From Geranomyces variabilis (taxonomy: Eukaryota > Chytridiomycota > Chytridiomycetes > Spizellomycetales > Powellomycetaceae), in contig JADGJP010000009.1 in assembly GCA_027603065.1 (NCBI GenBank), forward strand, positions 124,001 to 188,000: 64,000 bases of DNA, read 5' to 3'. Shown piece by piece: positions 21,992 to 35,500 of this stretch (positions are counted from its first letter, which is position 1; every line of letters starts with the position of its first letter). The notes below the pieces were generated by a model that saw only the letters and a list, made by a program, of their open reading frames with translations, did no database searches and was not told the DNA's origin. The position numbers were made by a program, and so were the translations under genes.

Positions 21992-23100
21992 ACGGAATGG
22001 CACTATTTCAGTTCTTTGTTTTTGTGTCACCCGTTCTCTTTTTGATTCCCTTATTGGCGAAGGGAGACAAAATAAAACAAATGTATATCAGTGTTGAATG
22101 TATTTCTCTCCCTTTCTTCCCGCGCACCCTGCCTTCTGTCTGCTTGGATATTCCAAAAATTTGCCCAAGCAGACCTCGATGTTCGGGAGGTCGTGAAAGA
22201 GCTAACATGGGTATAATTTACACTGTGACATCCTCTGCCAAGCCAAGAGTATGTCTCACAAGGTCGACGAGGAAATGCTGGAGAGTTCAGCCTCGGGCGA
22301 TTTTTGACAGCCCGCCAACCAAAGCTATGCCGTCAGCGCGCCTCCTTATCGGGCATCTCGCTCCCACGTCCTCCCACCACCCGGACAGATAAAGCCTACG
22401 CTCTCGAAGAACTCCTTCCTTCCTGTGTGGGCAGTATGAAAGGCCCGCTGTGAAAAAGGAAAAAATAAGTACGCCGGGGTCCTTCACGTGCGCGTGTGAA
22501 CGGTGACCTTGCAGACAGACAGCGTGATCGTGAAATAGCGCATATGAGATTTCTGAACTCCTTAGACTGCAATCAGTAGCGCTGCAAGTCTCTCTTCAAC
22601 GGGTGTAAGCGTAAACAGGGTGCCGAAGAGAAAACACCCGCACGGATCGTGAAGAACTAGGCAGTTTTCGCGGGTAGAAAATGGCGTACGCTCGGAACAT
22701 TAGTATGGCAAAGATATCATTAGCATAAGGGGGTGGACAAAAATAGGCCCGAAAAAACGATGTAAACGGGACAAAAGGAAAAGGATTGGTGGGGAGAAAA
22801 AGGAGGGAGACCATCAGGAGCAAAACGTAGAGAGGAATTATCAACAGAGCCGGCGCAAGGCGAACCCTGGGTTCAAATCCCTCCTGCTACCCGCCGTAAA
22901 CTCAGGAAAGATCAGGAGAGCATCAGCTACGCCCCACCAGCGTCGCGCCGCCGCCACCGCTAACGGTACATATGGCTTCGAGCCTTCTCTATATCCAGCT
23001 CTGCGGCGGAGGAGCGGCGTGGTGGGAACCTCCAATCCCCGGTCGGCGACGCAGCGGTCTTGATGGCGACATCGAGCATACTGTTTTCGCGCTCTGTTTC
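21992..23100. other. Intergenic, no gene seen
   Basis: This 1.1-kb stretch holds the 3' ends of two convergent genes. Open frames are short and unconvincing. A motif like a tRNA B box near 22,870 has no partner arms. AT-rich patches near 22,450 and 22,700 could be untranslated region. Confidence 0.5.
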
Positions 23101-24375
23101 TCACGCGTTGTCCTGGCCGGGAACGAAACCTTCTGGTCGGACGGGATCAAAGTACGGGTGCATCATCGCCTCTTGCGGTGTGAGGCGCTCCTGGTGGTCG
23201 TAGCGGAGCAGCTTGTCAAGAAAATCGAGCGCCTCGTCCGTGATATAGCGCTGGTTTTCTGTTGTGACGAAACGCTTCCATGGCTTGCGTGTGTGGCTAG
23301 CAAAGGAGAGCAGAAAGCAGGGATTGAAATTAGGCACACAGCCATACAGCCATCGCATGGTCTCTGACCGGCGGTAAACGACTGCAGAGCCAAGTTTGCA
23401 CTTACTGTCCAAGGATAGTGTCGAACCGCGAGTCGAGCTCAATGTTGTACTTTCTTGTATACGCATGCAGCTCATCCGTTCCCAAAACCTTTGCAATCTT
23501 CACCAGCTGGTCGTAGTTGTCGTGACCGTGGAAGAATGGCTCCTTCCGGTAAATCTGTGTTCCCGAACGTCAACGCCGGTTAGCACAAAGGCCCCATGTG
23601 ATTTCGACTCCCGCAGTAAGACTAACCATGCTGGCAAACATGCATCCCAGACTCCACATGTCGAGCGAGTAATCGTATTGCTGGAAATCCACCAAGAGCT
23701 CCGGTCCTTTGAAGTACCGCGAAGCGACGCGGACATTGTATTCCATATTCGGGTGGTAGAATTCTGCTAATCCCCAATCGATCAAGCGAAGCTGCTTTTT
23801 TTCGTGATCAATCATGACGTTGTGCGGTTTAACGTCCCGGTGCATTATCCCCCTCGAGTGGCAAAAATCGAGCGCCTTGAGCAGCTCAAAGATGTAGTAC
23901 CGGACCTCGACGTCGCTGAGTCGCGGGTAAAGGATCTTAAAGTCGACATTGTTAATGTGTTCGAAGATCAGCGCCGGCGTCTTTGAGTGCGGGTCGCGCA
24001 CAATGTCGAGCAGTGCGACAATATTGGGTCCACCAGCGAGGTTTTGCAGAATCTTAATCTCTCGCTTGATCTTCTTCTTTTTCACTGGCTTCAGCACTTT
24101 GATGCAGCATTTCTGGTCGTTGGCGACATTGACGCCCTCGAACACCTCAGAGTACTTTCCCCGTCCGACTTTTTTGACGATTTCGTAGTTGTCCTGCGTG
24201 CTGCAGAGCGGGCAAAAATGAAACCGGTCAGGTAGAAGCCAAGGGTCTCAGCTTACAGCTGCTGTCCAGCATACCTCCACTGCAGCGTCATGTTGTCGTA
24301 GTCCCAGTAGTCCTTTGACCGCTCTGCACAGGCATTGGCGTACACCCTTGCCACGCTGGCAACGTGCGCACTCAT
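23101..24375 (-). CDS. CKA1: Casein kinase 2 catalytic alpha subunit
   Basis: Constitutively active acidophilic Ser/Thr kinase, nucleus and cytosol. Exons 24375-24275, 24200-23627, 23554-23406, 23296-23101; 339 residues, normal length. [34 protein letters not shown] holds the Gly loop; [17 protein letters not shown] is the Lys-rich substrate and regulatory stretch unique to CK2; [23 protein letters not shown] (DWG instead of DFG), [13 protein letters not shown] and [20 protein letters not shown] follow. Nothing essential is missing. The gene lies head-to-tail behind the inositol hexakisphosphate kinase gene with 612 bp between. Confidence 0.97.
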
Positions 24376-24987
24376 TTTTCAATATGCCGAGGTTTCGGGT
24401 TGCCGGTGCTCACAAAACAAGAAGAAAAGCGCCTGCCGGCAGGTGCTTGGTGTCGACGTAGGTTGTTCGGGCGCAAAAGTGCAATGCGTTGCGGGTCGAG
24501 AAGGATCTGCGAGGCAAGCTCCAGCAAAACGGATTTTCTCAGCGGTCGCAGCCTCCGGTCACCATACTAGATATAGGATCGCACTCATCTCTTCCAAGTC
24601 CTGTTTCTGACAGCCGCCCAGTTTTCCGCTAGTATTTTTGTCGACCATTGATGACTTGCAGCCTCTCTACCTAAACTGGTAAAGATTTTAAGCAGCTCTG
24701 CCTGTAAGGTTGCGTTCAGGGGATGTTGACGCGACTGCTGTCTATCTACCGAGTCACCGCAGCCAGCCCGTACGTGCGGAAGTCATTTATGATCAAAATT
24801 TATCGGCCACCAGACCATCCAATTTCTGAATTATCAACAATGAAAGAACATCGTATATATACGTGCGAAAGCCAAAAGACAAAATACGTGAGAAGCGTCA
24901 GGGGTTGAGCAAAAATAGCGAGGACAAAGGAAGTACGCTTGCGCGATAGAATTCGACGTTCCGTGTGGCCCCGCAGTGACAGAAGAA
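24376..24987. other. Intergenic between two minus-strand genes
   Basis: This 612-bp stretch holds the 3' end of the inositol kinase gene and the CK2 promoter. I see no gene, RNA or repeat in it. Confidence 0.5.
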
Positions 24988-27900
24988 TCATAACGATACC
25001 GGCAGAGGCGGCGATGCGGTTTCACACTGAGGTGAAGAAGCGACAGCAAAAGCCGACGGCGGAATGTCCATCCCATCAAATCCGGCTGTAATGCTCTCGG
25101 CACTGCCATTTGGCGGCCTGCTGTCCATTTCCAGATTTCGCGTGCTGCCTATCGGGGATTTCGCTTTCACAAGCATCTCGGGTATCGTCTGCCGCCGTAC
25201 AAGGACGAAGCCTGATGGGCGCCGGGCGTGGCCGGGAGAAGTCGGCAGCGGTGTTGGAGCTGACAAAGTGATCGGTGTGGCGACGGCGGATGCGGAAGTT
25301 GTTGCAGTTGCACTCGAGCCGGCAGGCACCGGTACCGGCGCACTGGCGGCAGTAACACATCCATTCGGCTTTTGGCTGAACAGAATGGGATCTGCACTTA
25401 CAATTTCGGCGACGACGGCGCCGCGCGTGATACCGACATGCACGCGCTGGGCTGGCGTGAGCGAGCTTTTCCACACATGGCCTTGTGCATCAAGAATGAC
25501 GCCTGCCCGGCTGCTACGGCGCGGCGTTGTGATGCTGTCAGACATCGCAGGTGCGATTGCCTCGGCTGAACCCGCACCCAGCTCGCGATGCAGTTCCTCA
25601 AACACGTTCATGAGCGTCCGAAGACCAAGGAGGTACCCGTGGTCAGGCCCTCGCGTGGTCGGCGGAAAGGGGACACGTATCGTGCCACCAGCAGAAGACG
25701 CTGCCAAAGGTGACGATGGCGGTGCTGCTGTTGTTGCCGAGATCGGTTCACCTGCACCCGATTGTGGTGAAGTCCCATCATCTAATCGTCGAAGGAGATG
25801 CGCATTTGAAACGCAGTTGGCAAAATCGATCATCTTCATATCCACGTCGTGCACACCGTTGTGTGGAGCTTCCGCGGAAACGTCAATGTGCTCGCCGTTT
25901 GCATCAGTCACCGCAAACGATATTGGCCCATTCTCCTTCGAACTATCCTCCGCTGCCCATGCACCGTCGTACAAAATCAGCAAGCTGCTGGCATAGAAGC
26001 GATAGGTCGTCATCTTGGACACCATCGCGTGCAGGTTGCGAAGCTTCTCGAGCATTTTCGGGATGTAGCCAATTAAATACTTTTCGCCGTTGTCCAAAAA
26101 TGATAGTAATGACTGCTTGAAGTTGACGCCGTTGATTTGCCGACCAACGTACTTGTCTAGGTAGGTAAATGTCCGAGTATTCTGCTTGTAAACCTGCCAC
26201 ATGCGATTCGAGATTAGAATCAAATTTGACTGCACAAATATCGAAACGAAAAGAAAAAGAAACTCACCTGCATCCCGCAAATGCGTACACCCATTTTCTT
26301 GCTGGTAGACTTTTCGCATTTCTTTTCCTGCGATGAGCGCTTCTCTGGCGTTGCGTACACACCGTGTTGACGCGACCCCATTTTCAGATCCAGAATACAC
26401 GGAAACTGAAATCCTTCCGTAAGATCTTCCAAAAGCAAGAACTGATCTGTCCGCCGCTGTCCACAACCCATCTTCGACATGGTATTATTGTAAAGGTGCA
26501 GAGACCATGGGTTGTAAGCGACTGATCCAGGCGTTGGGGCGGTATGCGTGCGAGTTGGTGGCGCCGGCGGGATTTGGTGTACCGGCTCGGTTGCGGAGAC
26601 CATTGGGTGACCTGGCCGAGTTGGTGTTGATGGCGATCGTATCAGCCGCGGATGTGGGTGTGGGTGCAGGCTGCCTTTCCGTAAAGGCGTGGTTGAATGA
26701 GTGGCGTGCTTTTTTGGATGTGCATCGGGTGCTCGGTCCTCTTCGTCCTCTGACATTTGGAAGATCGGCGTAAGCGTGTCGGCGGCAGCGCTTTCCGACT
26801 CGCCTTCTAACGCGTCATCATTTGATGACTCTTGCGAGCCCTGGGATGGCGCCAGAGTTCCATCAAAAGAGAGCGGGGATAGCAGCTTTGTCGGGGTGCC
26901 TTCAGCATTAGGTAGAAGCTCATCAGTCGATCGGTCTCCTCCTCCAAAGGAATGCCGCCGGTGCATGGCGCCGATAGTGGTTCGCAATTGTGCGAAGCGG
27001 GCACGCAAGCTTTGTGGAGACAAGGCATCTTTGAAGACCTGTTGTTGAAGTTTCCGACTGTGCCGTTGACCATTTACCGTATCTGCCGATCCACTGCCAG
27101 CTAGTCCGTTGTCAGCATCCTCGTTGTCGTCGAACAAAATATGCTTGTTCTCCTCCAAAATGACCACCGGAGTGCCCTGAGCGACGCCAAACATGTCTGC
27201 ATCCTCTGGAAGCGTGCTGTAAGTGACGTTGACGACTCCAAGATATGTAGCGATAAAAGACTTTATTTCAGGATGCATGGTCTCTACAGCCTCGTAAAAG
27301 TCCTTCTCTCGAGCATTTAGCGGCTTGCACAGCGCTTTATCCGAGAAACGTAAGAATGACGCATGGCCGCCAACCTGGTTTTTGTATGGCACCAGCGGTA
27401 GGAGCGGCGGTGAATTTCGAAACCCGCGATCCCAATGCGCATGCTCCTCATCCTCATCGTCGCTGTTCGTAAACGACATTGACCGCGCATGGCGCGATGT
27501 CTTTCGCGGCAGGTCGTGACTGCGACTCAAACTGGCATCACTGGAAGAGTAATGCTGCAAGCTGTGAAAACTAGCTGATGGCGAGACAAGCGATGTCTGC
27601 GAGCCACGTCGTGAATAAGAATTTTCGACTTGAAGGGGTATCTTCATAGGCAGCGTTGAATGCGAGTGCGGAGAGCCACCGACGGATAAGGCAATGTTTC
27701 CGCTTACGACTGGCACCGCTAAGTCAGAGCGCGAATTGCTGCAGATGATGTTGGCAAGAAAGCTGGTGCTGACGGACTGCGCAAGAGCCTGTGTGTGTGT
27801 GTCGTTGGATATCTCTGTCTCAGCTAATGCGACCGGCAGCCCCGTCGGGGTTACGATGGTAGCCAGCATACCGAGGTCCCTTTCAGAGCGGCTATTCTCA

Positions 27901-28193
27901 GCAGGACGGATAGCGGCGAGGGATGGATAAGGAGAAGAAGTAGCCAGGTCGATGCGTCGAGAGCGCTGGGACGGCGAGGACTGTCCTGCGATGTTGTGGT
28001 CTGCAGAGAACAGAGGCGGGAACATGTCAGTAAGTGAGGCAGACAACCTAACTCTTGCAGAAACAGGAGCAGGCAGTCCGAGCTCGCAACTCTTACCAAA
28101 GTATGGCGGAGCTTGCGGGGAATGACGATCCATGGACGAGGTATTAAAAGGAAGAGAGCGGGACACGGAGTTTCGATACTTTGTGAAATGCAC
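24988..28193 (-). CDS. KCS1: Inositol hexakisphosphate kinase (KCS1/IP6K type)
   Basis: Makes inositol pyrophosphates (5-PP-InsP5 from InsP6), linked to phosphate and energy signalling. Two exons, 28193-26268 and 26193-24988 (74-nt intron), 1,043 residues, in the size range of yeast Kcs1. The first 250 residues are Ser-rich and disordered. Kinase parts: HPEIKSFIATYLGVVNV, NPWSLHLYNN, LLLEDLTEGFQFPCILDLKMG (the PxxxDxKxG inositol-binding signature), MGVRICGMQVYKQ, YRFYASSLLILYDG, and VDMKMIDFANC (metal-binding Asp-Phe-Ala), then DHGYLLGLRTLMNVFEEL. About 140 residues of Ser/Pro tail follow, plus a large insert after HILFDDNED. Start is the first ATG of the frame; MDRHSPQ at 28,133 is an alternative. 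It diverges from eIF4G. Confidence 0.93.
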
Positions 28194-29589
28194 AACGTTG
28201 CAGCCTCAGCACTTTTCTGTGGTCACAGGTATATAGTTCACTTGAGCACGTGGGGGGATAACAGGCAAAATAGCTAATTGCAAAGTCGCAAACTACAAAG
28301 TTGGCTATTTCAAGTGCGGAGAAAAAAGTGGCGGTGGTCGGACAGCGAAGACCAGCCCGTATGAGAGCAGAAAGAAGTTAGCAAGACAAGAGTAGTATGC
28401 AGGACCCTCGCTTTCTGCTTGTTTATTATTGAGCTGCAATGAGCGGGGCTAGGGGAGAGAAATGTAAAACTACACGCGAAACCACGTTGGCCAGCCGCTG
28501 GCTGCTGGGTGTTGTTGTCGCCAGCTGACTCAAGTCAAGTCAGCTGACTTATTCGTTTACGGACAGCAGCACCTGACAATTCAACAAAACAAGAACATAA
28601 ACACAGTCGTTCGCTTCTACTATGGACCTTGCTTAATAATTATACTTGAGGAAGACGGCGCGGCCGGCAGCGGAACTCATCTGCCGGACGATTGACGAAA
28701 CAGCCTGGGTGTCAGTTGCTGTAGACACCTTGTCAGTGGGAAGCAAAGACAGCGTTGCACATTGGGAGATCTTCCCAAGTATATATATATATCTTCATCG
28801 ACACATTATTTTTTACTCGAGTGGTGGCAGTGGGGTGTGTCTGTTGGGATGTCGCAGTTTACAGCGCTCACGTGACAGTGGCTGACTCAGCTGCGGTCTT
28901 GCTTCCCCCTCTATTTTATTTTTTTTTCCCATGCAGATAGATATGTGCGGGAGAGCAGGCCCGCGACGAGCCCACACATTGTCGTCGTGAGAGTGCCGTA
29001 GGAACAAGCCGATCGCTTGCGTAAGAAGGAAGATAAGAAGCGCAGGGGGACGCTTCGTATGTGAGTCGTGGTCTCTCAAAGTCCGACCGACATTGACGGC
29101 ACGGGGATTTTTTCACATAACAAGGCGACTGCTCCTCGCGCCCGCCCCGCTTTTCCGCTCTTTCCCCCCACGCTTCTTCCTTACGCTTGCTCTCCTCGCC
29201 GAGACAACAGCAGGACAGCAACACTCTCGGCTTTTCTTACTACAGAGCTTTGATTGATATATTACATATCATTCCGCTTCTTATCCCCTTTTTTATATCT
29301 CGCCTTACCCTTGTTTTGCTTAATTTCGCCACTGCGAACACATATACCGACTAGCCCACGCCCGCATATATACGCACAAAAATCAGCAAAAGCACCTCCC
29401 CGTCTCTCTACCGCTGCAGACGAAAGGTCTTTTACTTTTTTGGCTTCTTAAACCACATACGTCCGGGTAAGCAAGCGAGCGAGTGACATATACCTTCGGA
29501 AAGGAGAGAAGAGGGAAAAAAACAAAAAAAGCGACACCGGCCCACACACACACACACCCATACACCACACCGCCACGCCGACTGGAACG
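28194..29589. promoter_or_regulatory. Long divergent promoter region of KCS1-like and eIF4G genes
   Basis: About 1.4 kb without a credible gene. It holds two copies of the bZIP core TGACTCA (28,526-28,532 and 28,883-28,889), the second just after an E-box CACGTG (28,869-28,874), and a palindromic patch around 28,536-28,550. A pyrimidine-rich stretch (29,140-29,450) leads to the eIF4G leader. Roles of these sites are inference from known fungal motifs (Gcn4-like, Cbf1/Pho4-like). Confidence 0.35.
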
Positions 29590-32500
29590 ATGGATCTAGG
29601 AGTAAGGCTCCCTCCCACCGAGCGACAACGACGACGCATATGGTGTCTTTGTGGAGAAAAAAAAAAAAGGATGGCTCTGACGCAATTCAGTCGGAAGCAA
29701 TTACCTGCGCAGAGACGAGCTGGACCGACGGAAATTGGCTGGACTGCGGAGGAATAAAGGCTTAAAGCGGCAATGACCTTGGCTCTGTTGTGGTCGACAA
29801 AGCTTGGAAAAGAACAAAGCGGATGAGGTCAAGTCAGAGCGAGTGTATGCTAACCTCCTTCTGGGTTCTCTTTTTTCTCTCTCTCCTCTCTCGTCTTCCT
29901 TTCTTTTCCTCTTCCAGAACTTCGTAAATATGACTACATGGGCACAGCGGGCCTCCGCGCCCAAGAAGCCAGCAGCGGCTTCGCAGCAGCAGGCCCAGCC
30001 AGGTCAATCGGCTGCGGCTGCAGCTCCCACCGGCAAAGCTGCTAACGGACGGAACGCAAACAAGGCACCTACGCCACCAAAGGGCGACAAAGCAGCCCGC
30101 GCCCCGAGTCCAACTAAATCGTCAAAGAGCATAAGCCCTGTTCGACCGCAACCGCCAGCGGCTGCTCCCACCGCGACTAGCAGTCAAAACAGTAGTAGCA
30201 ACAACATACGCTCGCCGTCGCCGGCGGTTACATCTCCAAAATCCGCCAGCGCACACCACAATGCTACTGCCAATGCTACTCCCGCCATTTCCTCGGCAAA
30301 GACGGCACCGGCAGCAAGCGCCGGCGCCGGCGCATCTATCCCTCCCACATCAGACAGCCGGCCAAGCTCACCAACAAAGCTGAGTTTTGCGGCTGCTGCC
30401 GCAAAGAGTGCGGCCGCCGCGGCTAAGGTGTCTTCGGCTGCCGCTGCGGCTTCTGGGAAGGGCGTAAACGGAGTATCGGCCGACGAGGCGCCGTCAAAAG
30501 CAGGCAAAGAGCAGTACAACGCTGGAAAGCCCCCGGTAGCTGCGGCAAATGGACAGCAGGCGAAGGGTAACACAGGCAGGGAAAAGCCGTCACGGTAGGG
30601 ATAAAGCTGTTCATTACACTAGCATGTTTGATCCCCCCCCCCCCTTTTTTTGTCAAGACCTGAAGCTAACAATTGCAACAGGCAAAACTCAACGCCAGGC
30701 GCCGGCAACGAGGCACCAGTCGTCCAGTTCAAGGGAGCATACAAGAAGATGCAGCAAACAAATCAGGCCAACTTGACAAAGAAGCCTTCCTTTGGCTCTT
30801 TCGATGCGGAAGCGTCCAAGTCGGTTGGTGAGAAGCCAGCTGCAAAGGAGTCTGTGCCAGCGGCGCATCAGCCACCTCCGGTAAGCGCTCATACGCTGAT
30901 ATTGAAAAGAACGATTTTGTCATGTCAAAAGACGAGTTACTGACGAACGATGCAGGTAACGGCAGCTCGGACTCCGAGCCAGGCTTCAGTCACGCGGGCG
31001 GCCCCAGCACCAACGATGGTAAAGCCGCAGCAGAAAAGCTCTGCACCTGCACCAGTGACGTCTGCGCACGAGCAGCCCATTCCGGCACACACAGCACCGG
31101 CTTCTTTTGCACCGGTTTCGCACGCCGAGCATACCGCTCCTGGACCTGCAAGTGCAATGGTTTCGGCTCCGCTTCCGAACCAGATCCCTCCTGTGACAGC
31201 CAGCACCGGTGCTCACCCTTCACACTCTGCGTCAATGCACCATCCGGGTCACCAGATGCACCCGCACGCGCAGCCTCCACACCACACAGGCTACCCGCAG
31301 CACCAGCAGGCGGCGCACTACGGTATGGTGCACCCTGGATACCCGCAACAGCAAGGCTACCGAGGACCTCCGCAACAGATGGCGCGACCTCCTATGGCTC
31401 CGCAAAACCGGCCGTTTAGACAGGTAAGACCGGAGCACAACAGGGCCATATCGAGTGCGCGACGGTCGTCTGATTTTGTTTGTTTTCCTTAGCCATTGCC
31501 TCACTCCATGCCTATGGGCATGTCTCAGTCTGGAGCTCCCCCACAGGCGATGGCAGCCGCTGTTCCCGGCGGCGGCCCTCAAATGTTCTATCCGGACCCT
31601 AACATGTTTGTGGTAAATATGCAGCATTTGATTGGGTTTTTATCAGGCTCAAGAAGTTTGCAAAGCTGAACATGTCTTGCTGTTTCTTCTTTCCCAGTAT
31701 TACCAACACCAGGCTGAGGCTTTCCAGCACCATCAGTACATGCAACAGCAACAATTTATGAATTACAATCAACCGCGATACATGATGCCGCAACACGGGC
31801 CACCTCCTCCCAACGCACGGTACCCGAGCAACGCGCCGACGCAACAGCCTCCGAGCACGCCGAAGGCCAACAAGCCTCGTGTGGCGATTAACCTCAAGAC
31901 GCCTGATGGAAAGGCGATCGTTCTTCCGCACCAGACGCCGGCCGTTACCCACCCGCATGTGCACCCGTCCACAGCGCCGCGCACCGCTGACGTCCCAGCA
32001 CCAGTCAAGATTGAGCCGTCGAAGAGCCGCGTTGCGGTTGTTCTGACCAACCCCAACACTGGTATCAAGCAGGTTATGGGTGCGCACGACGATGGTACAC
32101 CGAAGTCACCGGTCGAAGAGTCGAAGCCTCAGGCGGCGGTTGTGCCGGCGGCTGAGGAGAAACCTGCTGTTAAGACTGTTGAGAAGGAAGCGGCGGTTGC
32201 TGCTCCGGCACCTGCCAAGCCGGTTCAGGCTGAGTCCAAGCCGGCTCAGGCGGCACCAGTGGTTGAGACGAAGGCTGTTGAGCACAAGGCGCCAGAAGCG
32301 AAGCCCGTACCCGCAAAGGCTGTCCCGGCTCTCAAGACTGAGATCAAGGACGTCCAGACCCTTGTCAAGCCTAAGAGCGCTGAAGTAGCGGCGGAGAAGG
32401 CGAAGATTCCTGAAAAGGCACCCGAGACCAAGCCTGCTGAGGTTAAGAAGATTGTGCCAGTCAAGGCCACTGACAAGGAGAACGTCATTCCCGTTCCGGC

Positions 32501-35500
32501 TGCTGCCGCGCCTGTGGCTCCCAAACCTGTCGAGCCTAAAGCGGAGATTAAGAAGCCCGTCGCTGCCCCGGCCGCGCCCAAGGAGCAGGCTAAGACTCCG
32601 GAGACTAAGGAGGTCAAGGCGGTTACTAAGGAGGACAAGCCCACTTCTAAGGAGGACGCTTCTGCTGCACCGGTAAAGGAAGAGGTCAAGGCGCCCACTC
32701 CGGCCAACAAGGAGGTCAAGGAAGTGCCGGAGGTCAAAGAGGTCAAAGAACAGAAGGAGGCCGTTAAGGCCGTGGCTGACGCCAAAGAGGTTAAGCCTGC
32801 AGCCGCTCCGAAGCAGGACGCCAAGCCAAATGAGCCGAAGAAGGTCGAGAAGGCCGATAAGCCCGTCGAGCCGGAACTGGAAGAAGGCGAGATTCGGGAA
32901 CCGGCTGCCGAGACCAAGCCGGTCCCCGAATCGAGCGCCAAGCCTGCGTCCGCGGCTGCGCCCACGGAGCCTGCAGCTAAGCCGACCGCAGCGCCGGCAA
33001 AGATTGACACGACTCGACCCTCTGTCATGACCCGCCTTCAGTCGTTTGAGGGTATCAACTACCCAAGCTCCATCGCGTCGCCGACTCATGAGCCGGGACA
33101 GCCATTCCAATACCAGCGGGACTTCTTGATGCAGTTCGCCAACATCATCAAGGACAAGCCCGAGGGCATGGCCTCGTTGGAACAGATCTTTGACGACCGT
33201 GGCACTTCGCCGCGCGATGGCCGTGGCTCCAAGGGTCCTGGCTCACGCCCGGTATCCCGCCAGGGATCTGTGACCGACGTGCGTGGTGGTGCGCCTGCGC
33301 CGAAGACTAGCGAAGAGCGTTTCGCACAGGCTATGTCTTCCAAGCACGGCGGCAACATGGGCGTGCAGGGCGTTATGGGAGTGATGAGCGGCGTTGCCGC
33401 GCCTCCTGGCTCGCGCATGTCGCGCCAGCCATCGAACCGGGCCCTTCCGGGCCCTGCCCGCCAGCAGTCGTTCGACAGCCGAGGACCTCAGCAGCACCGG
33501 AACGAAGGTCGCGGAAGCCGCGGCGCTCGCGGTGGACCCCAGATGGGCCGTCCAGGCATGGGCCGTACTGATACCATTATGGACCTGAACTTGGAGCCGG
33601 TGGAGCCACTTGCCAAGTCCGAGTCTGCTTGGGGACCGGGCGCCTTTAAGAAGGAGCTTGCGAAAGACGCGGACGACAAGGAGAAGATCGAGGAAGCGAT
33701 GATCACTCGCAAGATGAAGGGTCTGCTGAACAAGCTCACCATTGAGAAGTTCGACGCCATTTCGGACCAGATCCTAAACATTGGCATGACCCGCGAGTCG
33801 ATCGTCAAGGGCGTCATTTCGCAGATTTTCGAAAAGGCGCTCGATGAGCCCAACTTTGGAGCCATGTACGCCCAGCTCTGCTACAAGCTGTTCAGCGAGC
33901 TTCCCAACGTCCAGAGCTGGATCCACCGTGAGGTCACGGATAGCGAGTTCCGTCGCGCGCTCCTTAGCCGCTGTCAAGAAGAGTTCGAACGCAGTGCCAA
34001 GTGGACTGCATCCGAGGCTGCGCTTATTGAGCAGCGTCGTGCAGCGCGTACTCGCCTGGACACTATGTCTGACGAGGAAAAACTCAAGATTGCTGAGGAA
34101 GACTACGAGCGTCAGAAGCTGAAGCGCCGCGTGTTGGGTAACATTAGCTTCATTGGAGAGCTCTTCCTCAAGTCGCTCATTTCCGAGCGCATTATGCACC
34201 GAAACTGCATTGCCGCGCTTCTCAAGCCGACCGAGAACCTGGAGGAGGCTCCGGAAGAGGAGGATGTTGAATCGCTCTGCAAGCTGCTCACGACCATTGG
34301 CCCGCACCTCGATGCCAAGGGCGCGAATGGCCCGATAATGGACCAATACTTTGACCGCATTGCAAAACTTTCGGTCCACCCGACGCTGTCGGCGCGTATC
34401 CGGTTCATGCTGCTCGACTTGATCGACATGCGCAAGGACAACTGGAAAGCCCGTACCGAGGCGGCTGGGCCCAAGACTCTTGTCGAGATTCGCGCTGCGG
34501 CCGAAAAGGCAGCAGCTGCGGAAGAGGCTGCGATCCAGGAACGGAATCGCAACAGCCACGGCGGACGGGGCGGTGGTGGCGGCGGTGGCCGTGGACGTGG
34601 CGACCAGTTCCGGGACCGCCGCGGAGGCGGTCGCGGAAGCCATGACAACCGTGGTAGCGCCGGCTCCCACGGCGGTCATGCCAACTCGGACGGGTGGACC
34701 ACGCAAGGCGGTTCAAACCGCAATTCGCAGGCGGCCGTCCTGTCCAAGCCGGGCGACATGAGCGGTTTTGGTAAAAACATGAGGACGACCTTGGGCGGGC
34801 CTGTGACCCTGGGCCCGAGCGGAAACTTTGGAAAGGGTGGAGCCGGCGGATGGACCGTGAAGAAGAAGGATGGTCCCGCCGGTGCGGCTCTCAACCGGTC
34901 GCAGAGCAATGTCGGCGAGGTCACTCCAACGGCCAACGTGTTTAGCATTCTCTCTCACCACGACACAGACCGCAAAAAGTCTGTTGACGAGGGTCGTCGC
35001 CCGTCAGTCTCTGCACCGATGCCGGGATCGCCTGAAAAGGCCAAGCCCGCAGCTGCCGAGACCCCGGCACCAGCGGCTGGTGGCAAGAAGGCCTTCACGG
35101 ACGAGGAGCGGCTCAAGAAATTCGAGGGCATTGTGCAAGAGTGGCAGTCGCTGCTTGACACCAACGAAGTCAAGCTCTCACTACAAGACCTTGACGTTCC
35201 GACCCACCACGCTGAGTTTGTGACCACATTGCTCAACGGCACATGGGACAAGAAGCCGGACGTTGTTAAGCGGACACGCAAGCTCATTGTGTGGTTGCTC
35301 AGTGAGAACGTCATCACCGCGGAGGATGTCAAGACGGCGCTTGTCGAACAGCTGGACATGGCTGACGACATCGCCATCGACGTGCCAACGCACTGGAAGG
35401 ATCTCGGCGAGTTGCTGTCTCGCCTGCTCTCGGACGCTGTTATCTCTCTCGACGATGTGCTCCAAGCTAGCTCCAGCATGATCGCATCGCGGGCATTGAA

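Noticed and set aside
22850-22900. tRNA-like B box (GGTTCAAATCC)
   Set aside because: No matching acceptor, D or anticodon arms upstream; probably chance in the CK2 3' region.
25064-25996. 310-codon plus-strand frame opposite the inositol kinase
   Set aside because: The minus strand carries the conserved kinase motifs; the plus frame has none.
32106-33110. Long minus-strand frames (up to 334 codons) within eIF4G
   Set aside because: They mirror the Lys/Ala/Pro/Glu codon repeats of eIF4G and have no domain, start context or splice logic.
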